A stretch of 23,743 bases of DNA from DASRRB01 sp036732755 (GTDB lineage Bacteria; Planctomycetota; B15-G4; SIAN01): NCBI GenBank assembly GCA_036732755.1, contig DAINBU010000074.1, forward strand, positions 1-23,743, in the 5' to 3' direction. Position numbers and translations under genes: made by a program. This document shows, one piece after another, positions 1 to 5,936 of the stretch. The notes beneath the pieces were generated by a model. It was not told the DNA's origin, searched no databases, and saw nothing but the letters and a program-made list of their open reading frames with translations. Every line of letters begins with the position of its first letter. The stretch's first letter is position 1.

Positions 1-1
1 G

Positions 2-1894
2 CTCGCCGCCTGGCGCGCGCGCGGGCTCGAGCGGACGCTCGACGACGGCGGCGCGCCGCACGACCCCGCGCGCGACTTCGTCTCGAACGACTACCTCGGC
101 CTCTCGCGCGACGAGCGGGTCGTCGAGGCGGCGCGGCGAGCGCTGCTCGAAGGCGGCGCCGGCGCGCGCGCGGCGCGGCTCCTCGGCGGCGGTTCGCGGT
201 GGCACGTCGCGGCCGAGCGCGCGGCGGCCGACTGGATCGGCGGCGGCGCGTCGCTCGCCGCGCTGCTGTTCCCGACCGGCTACCAGGCGAACCTCGGCGT
301 GGTCGGCGCGCTCGCCGGACGCGGCGATGCGATTTGCTGCGACGAGCTCGTGCACGCCTCGCTCGTCGACGCCGCACGGCTGTCGCGCGCGCACGTGCAC
401 GTCTTCAAGCACGGCGATCTCGACGAGCTCGCGCACTTGCTTGCACGGGCGCGCGGCGCGGCGCGCCGCCTGGTCGCGACCGAGGGCGTCTTCAGCATGG
501 ACGGCGACCTCGCGCCGCTCGCCGCGATGCACGAGCTGTGCGAGCGGTTCGACGCGTGGCTCGTCGTCGACGAGGCGCACGGCGCCGGCGTGGTCGGACC
601 GCGCGGGCGCGGCGCCTGCGCGGAGCTCGGGCTCGAGCACGGCGCGTCGGCGCGCCTCGCCGCCCGCGTCGTGACCGGCGGCAAGGCGCTCGGCGGCGCC
701 GGCGCCTTCGTCGTCGGGAGCGCCCGGCTGCGCGAGCTCCTGCTGCAACGCGCGCGCAGCTTCCTTTTCACCACGGCGCCGCCGCCGTCGGTCGCGGGCG
801 CGCTGGCGCAGGCGATCGAGCTGGCGGCCGGCATGGACGACGCGCGCGCCCGGGTCCGCGACCTCGCGCTGCGGCTCGCGACGCGGCTCGGGCGGCCCGC
901 TCCCGCCGCGGCGATCGTCCCGCTCCCGATCGGCTCGAACGAACGCGTCGTCGCGCTGAAGCAGCGGCTCGCGGAGGCCGGATTCGCCGTCGGCGCGGTG
1001 CGACCTCCGACGGTGCCCGAAGGCGGCGCGCGTCTGCGCCTGATCGCCCACGCGACGAACGACGAGCGTGCAGTCGACGCCCTCGCGCAGGCGATCCACG
1101 CCGCGCTCGCGAAGGACTTCGCGACGCCGGCGTCATCGCCGGCGTCGCCGGTCGATCGACACGTGCCGCACGTCGCCGCGCACCTTTCTGGCGCGCACAC
1201 TTTCTTCGTGGTTGGAACGGACACCGGCGTCGGCAAGACCGTGGCGAGCGCGCTCCTGCTCACCGCCGCGCGCGCGCAAAGCCGTGTAGCCGAAGCGCGC
1301 GTCGCCTACTGGAAGCCGGTGCAGACCGGCGACGAGGACGACGCCGCGACCGTGCGCGCGCTCGCCGGCGCGAGCGACGCCGAGATCCTGCCGAACCACC
1401 TCGCCTTCGCGCTGCCGGCGTCGCCGCACGCGGCCGCCGCGGCGCAGGGCGCGACGATCGAGCCCGAAGGTCTCGACCTCGCGCTCGCGCACCACCGCGC
1501 GGCGCTCGCCGGCGGGACGCTGCTCGTCGAGCTCGCGGGCGGGCTGCTCGTCCCCTATCGCGCGGGCGAGCGTCCTTTCACGCAGGCCGACTGGCTCGTA
1601 CGCGCCGGCGGCGACGTCGTCGTCGTCGCGCGCAGCGGGCTCGGTACGCTGAACCACACGCTGCTCACGCTCGAGGCGCTGCGCGCGCGCCACCTCAAGA
1701 TCGCAGTGCTGCTGCTGGTCGGCCCGCCCCACCGCACGAACCGCGAGGCGCTCGCGCAGCTCGGCGACGTCCCGCGCCTCGTCGAGATCGCGCCGTTCGA
1801 GCCGCTCGACGCCGCGGCGATCGCGCGCGCCGCCGCGCGGCCCGAGCTCGCCGAACTCTTCGCGCGCCTCGCCGCGCGCGTCGCGACGCCGTGA
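2..1894 (+). CDS. bioFD: BioF-BioD fusion: 8-amino-7-oxononanoate synthase / dethiobiotin synthetase (5' end cut by window)
   Basis: One uninterrupted frame of 630 visible codons carries two biotin enzymes; the N-terminus lies just outside the window. Visible residues 1-373 are a PLP-dependent KAPA synthase, which condenses pimeloyl thioester with L-alanine. Seen: DFVSNDYLGLS near the start, FPTGYQANLGVV, DEAHGAGVVG, and the PLP lysine in TGGKALGGAG (visible K228, codon 683-685). After a linker of about 25 residues rich in Ala, Ser and Pro comes dethiobiotin synthetase, which closes the ureido ring from DAPA, CO2 and ATP. Its P-loop is GTDTGVGKT (1214-1240), followed by YWKPVQTG with the active-site lysine (visible K438) and VELAGGLLVPY. 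An in-frame GTG at 1163 could give separate BioD, but no stop separates the halves, so a fusion is the simplest reading. The stop overlaps the bioA start by 4 bp. A sequencing indel joining two genes cannot be excluded. Confidence 0.93.
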   Translation, partial: LAAWRARGLERTLDDGGAPHDPARDFVSNDYLGLSRDERVVEAARRALLEGGAGARAARLLGGGSRWHVAAERAAADWIGGGASLAALLFPTGYQANLGVVGALAGRGDAICCDELVHASLVDAARLSRAHVHVFKHGDLDELAHLLARARGAARRLVATEGVFSMDGDLAPLAAMHELCERFDAWLVVDEAHGAGVVGPRGRGACAELGLEHGASARLAARVVTGGKALGGAGAFVVGSARLRELLLQRARSFLFTTAPPPSVAGALAQAIELAAGMDDARARVRDLALRLATRLGRPAPAAAIVPLPIGSNERVVALKQRLAEAGFAVGAVRPPTVPEGGARLRLIAHATNDERAVDALAQAIHAALAKDFATPASSPASPVDRHVPHVAAHLSGAHTFFVVGTDTGVGKTVASALLLTAARAQSRVAEARVAYWKPVQTGDEDDAATVRALAGASDAEILPNHLAFALPASPHAAAAAQGATIEPEGLDLALAHHRAALAGGTLLVELAGGLLVPYRAGERPFTQADWLVRAGGDVVVVARSGLGTLNHTLLTLEALRARHLKIAVLLLVGPPHRTNREALAQLGDVPRLVEIAPFEPLDAAAIARAAARPELAELFARLAARVATP

Positions 1895-3243
1895 CCGCGC
1901 CGTCCGACGAGCGCGAGCGGCAACCCTCGCGCGACGCCCACGCGCGCGAGCTCCTGCTCGCGCGCGACGCACTCGTCACCTGGCATCCCTACACGCCGCA
2001 CGGCGCCGACCCCGCGCCGCTTCCCGTCGTCGCGGCGCGCGGCGCGAAACTGCAACTCGCCGACGGGAGCGAGCTGATCGACGCGATCTCCTCGTGGTGG
2101 ACCTGCCTGCACGGCCACGGCGAGCCGGCGCTCGTCGAGGCGCTGCGCGAGCAGGCGGCGCGCCTCGACCACGTCCTCTTCGCCGGCGCGACGCACGAGC
2201 CGGCGGTCGCACTCGCCGAGGAGCTCGTCGCGGCGTTCCGCGCCGCGCGGCCGGCCGGCACGCGCGGGCCGGAGCTCACGCGCGTCTTCTTCAGCGACGA
2301 CGGGTCGACCGCCGTCGAGGTCGCGCTCAAGATCGTCCGCCACGCATGGGTGGAGCGTGGCGAGCCGCAGCGCCGCGTCTTCGTCGCGCTCGAGGGGGGC
2401 TACCACGGGGACACCTTCGGCGCGATGAGCGTCGGCGATCCCGACCCGTTCTTCACGGCCTACGCGCCGCTGCTCTTCACGGTGCGGCGCGTCGCGCCCG
2501 ACGCCGGCGCGATCGAGGCCGCGCTCGCCGTTCTCGGCCGCGAGGCGGCGGGCGTGATCCTCGAGCCGCTCGTGCAGGGCGCCGGCGGCATGCGCATGCA
2601 CGCGCCGGAGTTCGTGCGCGCCGCGCGCGAGCGCTGCGACGCGGCCGGCGTGCCGCTGATCGCCGACGAGGTGATGACCGGCTTCGGGCGGACCGGGACG
2701 CTCTTCGCGTGCGCGCAGGCGGGCGTCGCGCCCGACCTGCTCTGCCTCGCGAAGGGGCTCACCAACGGCATGGTCGCGCTCGCGGCGACGCTCGCGAGCG
2801 AGGAGCTCTTCGCCACGTTCAAGGCCGCAGACCGCCGCCGCTTCCTGCCGCACGGCCACTCGATGACCGGCAACCCGATCGGCTGCGCCGTCGCGCTGCG
2901 CTCGCTCGCGCTGGTGAAGGAGCGAAGCGTCCCGCAGCGCCTCGACGCGATCGGCACGCGCATCCTCGAACGTCTCGCGCCGCTGCGCTCGCACCCGCGC
3001 GTGCGCGACCTGCGCCGCCTCGGCGGGATCGTCGCCTACGACCTCGCCCCCGACCGCGCCGCCGACGCGGGCTACACGACGACGCGCGCCCCGAAGCTGC
3101 GCGCCGCGGCGTACGCGCACGGCGTCCTGCTCCGCCCGCTCGGCGACGTCGTCTACGCGCTCCCGCCCGCCTGCACGAGCGATTCCGAGTGCGACGCGAT
3201 CGCGGCGGCGATGGTCGCCCTGGCCAACACGCCGGATCGGTGA
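1891..3243 (+). CDS. bioA: Adenosylmethionine-8-amino-7-oxononanoate aminotransferase (BioA)
   Basis: 450 residues. A class III PLP aminotransferase that converts KAPA to DAPA using S-adenosylmethionine as amino donor, the step between the two activities of the upstream fusion. The N-terminal WHPYTPHG and SSWWTCLHGHG are typical of BioA and separate it from other class III aminotransferases. Further on are FSDDGSTAVEVALK, EGGYHGDTFGAMSVG, IADEVMTGFGRTG and the PLP lysine in CLAKGLTNG (K288, codon 2752-2754). GTG at 1891 is chosen because it overlaps the preceding TGA as GTGA, implying translational coupling; no separate ribosome binding site is visible. The frame stays open far upstream, but that part is only the antisense-like shadow of bioFD. 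bioB and the pimelate-branch genes are not in the window. Confidence 0.95.
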   Translation: MTAPSDERERQPSRDAHARELLLARDALVTWHPYTPHGADPAPLPVVAARGAKLQLADGSELIDAISSWWTCLHGHGEPALVEALREQAARLDHVLFAGATHEPAVALAEELVAAFRAARPAGTRGPELTRVFFSDDGSTAVEVALKIVRHAWVERGEPQRRVFVALEGGYHGDTFGAMSVGDPDPFFTAYAPLLFTVRRVAPDAGAIEAALAVLGREAAGVILEPLVQGAGGMRMHAPEFVRAARERCDAAGVPLIADEVMTGFGRTGTLFACAQAGVAPDLLCLAKGLTNGMVALAATLASEELFATFKAADRRRFLPHGHSMTGNPIGCAVALRSLALVKERSVPQRLDAIGTRILERLAPLRSHPRVRDLRRLGGIVAYDLAPDRAADAGYTTTRAPKLRAAAYAHGVLLRPLGDVVYALPPACTSDSECDAIAAAMVALANTPDR

Positions 3244-3296
3244 TAAGACCCCGCGGGCCGACGATCCCGCGCGGCGCGCGTCACGAGGACCGAGCA

Positions 3297-3827
3297 GTGT
3301 TCGAGTACGTAATCGCAGGCGTGATCTACAGCGCGTTCACGTGCTGGTACCTGTTCTGGCCCGGCGCGTTGCTGCTCGGCTTCGGGATCCGTTGGCTGCG
3401 CAAGGAAACGCGCGCGAGGAAGAAGGACGCGAACCCCCACCGATGGCGGTCGCACCGCTTCGCCTCCGGTTCCGCGGCGCCCGCGGCGGCGAGCAGCGAA
3501 GCGGGCCGGGTCGTCACGCTGCGGCGAGCCTCGCTCGCGCTGCTCGCGCTCGCGCCGCTGCTGCTCGTGGCGCGCATCTTCCTGTGGAACGTGGACTGGT
3601 TCGACTTCGACGGCTTCTGGGATTCGCCGGGCTGGTTCGTCCGCGACGCGCTGGTCGTCCTGCCTTGGGCGCAGGTCGGCGTCGCGGCGCTCGTGCTCGT
3701 CGCGCGGCGCGGCACCCGACGGGCCAGCGCATGCGTCGCGGTCGGGAGCGTCCTCCTGCTCTTCGCGTTCGCCCAGGACATCCTTCTCCATCCCGGCACG
3801 ATGGACGAGCTCGGGTTCCCTCACTGA
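3297..3827 (+). CDS. Small integral membrane protein, unknown function
   Basis: 176 residues from a GTG start; GAGG at 3285-3288 gives 8-nt spacing, which favours this start over the open frame running upstream through bioA. There is an N-terminal hydrophobic segment (about residues 3-33, YVIAGVIYSAFTCWYLFW then a Gly/Leu-rich stretch), a basic loop (KETRARKKD), a second segment (about 76-95), an aromatic WFDFDGFWDSPGWF stretch, and two more hydrophobic segments near 120-140 and 147-165. Four membrane spans are therefore likely, with the basic loop probably cytoplasmic. It lies 53 bp after bioA on the same strand and may be cotranscribed, but nothing links it to biotin. I recognise no family. 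Its last codons are repeated, imperfectly, 64 bp downstream. Confidence 0.72.
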   Translation: MFEYVIAGVIYSAFTCWYLFWPGALLLGFGIRWLRKETRARKKDANPHRWRSHRFASGSAAPAAASSEAGRVVTLRRASLALLALAPLLLVARIFLWNVDWFDFDGFWDSPGWFVRDALVVLPWAQVGVAALVLVARRGTRRASACVAVGSVLLLFAFAQDILLHPGTMDELGFPH

Positions 3828-3891
3828 TGCCGGATGCGGGCTCGAGTCCCTCGCGCGATGCACGCTGGACGAGCTCGGCTTCCTCGACTGA
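3796..3891 (+). repeat. Imperfect direct repeat of the 3' end of the membrane gene
   Basis: Two 32-nt units, 3796-3827 and 3860-3891, match at 27 of 32 positions, and both end in TGA. The first encodes the gene's last residues TMDELGFPH. The second, in a different frame relative to the first, would encode TLDELGFLD. This looks like the surviving tail of a duplicated gene copy; a short tandem duplication is the alternative. Confidence 0.6.
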
Positions 3892-3902
3892 TCGCTTCGG
3901 CC

Positions 3903-4343
3903 TCAGCTCGTGCGGCCGGCCGATCGCTCCGGAATGCCTTCGAACTCCGCGATCGCTCGCCTCGCCTCCGCCGGGATCTCGCAGCTCTCGAGCTGCGCGT
4001 CGACCCAGACCAGCGTCGCCGTGATCGCGACGAGCTTCTCGTCCGCGCCGGCGCTGCGACAGCGCACCTCGTACTCCATGTCGAAGCTCTTGCCGCCGAG
4101 CCGCGTCGTGCGCGCGAGCACGACGACGTCCATCCCGACCCGCCCCGGCCGTTCGTAACGCGCTGATGTCGCGGCGAGCAGGAACGGCGGGATCTCGCCC
4201 GTCACGAGGCCGAGCTTGCGGAAGTACTCGAAGCGCGCCTGCTCGACGAGCGTGAACCAGACCGCATGGTTCACGACGCCGGCGGCGTCGACGTCGACCC
4301 AGCGCAGCGGCGGCGCGCTCTCGAAGCGGAACGGTCCGCTCAT
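3903..4343 (-). CDS. Acyl-CoA thioesterase, 4HBT hot-dog family (YbgC-like)
   Basis: 146 residues, usual length for a single hot-dog domain. The N-terminal LRWVDVDAAGVVNHAVWF matches the YbgC/4-hydroxybenzoyl-CoA thioesterase active-site helix. D19 sits where YbgC has its catalytic Asp. The central strands (MDVVVLARTTRLGGKSFDMEYEV) and the C-terminal LVAITATLVWVD also fit the fold. Family members hydrolyse acyl-CoA or acyl-ACP thioesters in the cytoplasm; the substrate cannot be read from sequence. The ATG overlaps the stop of the upstream GH172 gene by 4 bp (ATGA), so it is the second gene of a coupled pair. That partnership is odd, because the first product is exported and this one has no signal peptide. 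Confidence 0.88.
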   Translation of the reverse strand: MSGPFRFESAPPLRWVDVDAAGVVNHAVWFTLVEQARFEYFRKLGLVTGEIPPFLLAATSARYERPGRVGMDVVVLARTTRLGGKSFDMEYEVRCRSAGADEKLVAITATLVWVDAQLESCEIPAEARRAIAEFEGIPERSAGRTS

Positions 4344-5842
4344 GAGTACCAACGCACCATGAAGCTGTCGAAGCCGAGCGCGAAGCCGCTCGACGCGGGG
4401 TTCTTGCCGGTCGAGCGCAGCTCGAGGACGTGCTCGCCCTGCTTCAGGCGGATCCGCCCGAGCACCACCTCGCGGCTGGTCCCGTAGGGCGAGTAGAGGT
4501 CGATGGGCGGGCCGAACAGCTCGCCGTCGACCACCGCCTGGAAGACGCCGCCGTCGGCCGCCATGGTGAAGCGCGCGTAGAGGTCGAAGTCGTGGATGGT
4601 CGGCGCGACGAACGGCATGAAGAGGCGCGCGTGGTCGCGGTCGGGCGCGGTGAACTGCACCTGCGCGCCGTAGGCCCAGAAGGCGCCTATCTGCCGGACC
4701 GGCTCGGGCGCGCCGTCGGGCACCGTGATGGTCCGGAAGAACGCGTTCTCCTCCGGCTCGATGCGCACCTCGTTGAACGGGAGGCGGTCGGACGGCGGCG
4801 GCAGGATCGAGAGCCCACCGTGCGGCTCCTCCTGGTACCAGAAAGCGACGCTCGAGAAGGCGTCGGGCCGGTCGGACGCGAGCTTCCATTCGTCGGCGCG
4901 CCGCACCCAGCCGGAGCGCTCGAAGCTCACCGTGAGCGCTTTCTCGAACGCGATCGGGTCCTGGAGGTGCCAGCGCACCGCCGTCGAGCGCGCGCCGGGT
5001 CCGGTCCCCTCGAAGGTCGTGACGCCGCCGAACGGCCCCGTGCCGAGGTGGTAGCCCCAGCTGTCGCCGAAGTAGTCCTCGAGCCCGCTCCCCTGCAGCG
5101 TCGGCAGGTCGGCGCCGTCGATGAAGAAGCGGTCGTCTCCCTCGCCCGGCCACCCCTCCTCGCCGCTCCAGATCGAGAGGACGGTGCCGACGTAATGGCC
5201 GCGCCCCCTCGCCTCGACCGCCTTGTGCGCGCGCGCCGACGCGCCGCGGCCGGTGGTCCGGAACTGCGCGTGGAAGGTGCGGACCTCCTTGGGGCAGGCG
5301 GCCTCGTTCCAGTCGACCGCCCACTGCAGCATGCGCACCGGCCGCTGCGAGTCGTTGCGGATCGAGAGGAGCGCCGACTCGGCGAACGGCATCGGCCACC
5401 AGCAGCTGCGCGCGCGGCCGTCGGCCGTCACGCGCACCGGCAGCGTGTCGACGTTGCCGTCGAGCGAGAAGCCGACGCCGAAGAAGTCGCCGACCGGCAC
5501 CTCGACCGAGGGAGTCGTCTCCCCGTCCCACTTCGCGCGGAAGACGACGAGGCGGCCCGCGTAGGGATCATCGCTCTGGACGTTGAGCCAGAGGTGGGTG
5601 ATGACGCCGGGGCCGCGCAGGTCGGCGATCGGCACCTCGGCGCCGGAGGCGAGCGGCACGAAATCGAGGTTGCCCTGCGGGTCGTTGCTCGTGCTCGTAG
5701 AGCGGTGAGCGCGGCCCGATGGCGCCTCGAAGAGGCTTCCGAGCGAGCGCCCGGAAAGACTCGAAGAAGGTGGCTTGTCCTGCGCCACCGCCGCTCCCGC
5801 CGCGCAGAGCAGCATCGCCGCGCACCCGAAGACTCTCGTCAT
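4340..5842 (-). CDS. Secreted DUF2961 protein, glycoside hydrolase family GH172
   Basis: 500 residues with a signal peptide (MTRVFGCAAMLLCAAGAAVAQ, cleavage probably after AVA or AQ). The body has DUF2961 hallmarks: STSNDPQGNLDFVPL, VITHLWLNVQSDDPYAGR, CWWPMPF near 147-153, SGLEDYFGDSWG with Glu255, then VRWHLQDPIAFEKAL. Characterised GH172 enzymes act on alpha-D-fructofuranosides (difructose dianhydride I) and D-arabinofuranosides. Glu255 in the EDY motif aligns with one catalytic Glu from memory; Glu278 is my candidate for the second and is less certain. The C-terminal third resembles the extra beta-sandwich common in this family. The start is ATG at 5842, because AGGAGG lies 8 nt upstream; an in-frame GTG at 5851 overlaps that AGGAGG. 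It is divergent from the sulfatase and coupled to the thioesterase. Confidence 0.9.
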   Translation of the reverse strand: MTRVFGCAAMLLCAAGAAVAQDKPPSSSLSGRSLGSLFEAPSGRAHRSTSTSNDPQGNLDFVPLASGAEVPIADLRGPGVITHLWLNVQSDDPYAGRLVVFRAKWDGETTPSVEVPVGDFFGVGFSLDGNVDTLPVRVTADGRARSCWWPMPFAESALLSIRNDSQRPVRMLQWAVDWNEAACPKEVRTFHAQFRTTGRGASARAHKAVEARGRGHYVGTVLSIWSGEEGWPGEGDDRFFIDGADLPTLQGSGLEDYFGDSWGYHLGTGPFGGVTTFEGTGPGARSTAVRWHLQDPIAFEKALTVSFERSGWVRRADEWKLASDRPDAFSSVAFWYQEEPHGGLSILPPPSDRLPFNEVRIEPEENAFFRTITVPDGAPEPVRQIGAFWAYGAQVQFTAPDRDHARLFMPFVAPTIHDFDLYARFTMAADGGVFQAVVDGELFGPPIDLYSPYGTSREVVLGRIRLKQGEHVLELRSTGKNPASSGFALGFDSFMVRWYS

Positions 5843-5936
5843 CGCGCACACCTCCTGAGCCGGATGCTAGGATCCTGCGCTCTCGGCGCCGCGCGCCCCT
5901 TCGCGGCTCCTCCTCGAAGAAGAAGTGAGGATCTCG
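5843..5936. promoter_or_regulatory. 94-bp divergent intergenic region between GH172 and sulfatase genes
   Basis: The only space for promoters driving the two divergent units, so co-regulation is plausible. It holds a perfect 8-bp palindrome AGGATCCT at 5869-5876 flanked by TAGGAT and TAGCAT, which resemble -10 boxes on the two strands. I found no matching -35 hexamer on either strand, so no promoter is assigned. Confidence 0.4.
5851..5856 (-). promoter_or_regulatory. Ribosome binding site deciding the GH172 start
   Basis: AGGAGG on the minus strand, 8 nt before ATG 5842-5840. It overlaps the alternative GTG start, which rules that start out. Confidence 0.75.

Noticed and set aside
1163..1165. 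In-frame GTG as an independent BioD start
   Set aside because: There is no stop after the BioF part and no ribosome binding site, so an independent start is unnecessary; it remains possible as an internal start.
199..1890. Long plus-strand open frame continuous with bioA upstream of GTG 1891
   Set aside because: Its translation is almost all Arg/Ala low complexity, in another frame over the clear BioF-BioD sequence. It is open only because of high GC.
5849..5851. GTG as start of the GH172 gene
   Set aside because: It overlaps the AGGAGG ribosome binding site that is ideally spaced from ATG 5842, and adds only three residues before a complete signal peptide.
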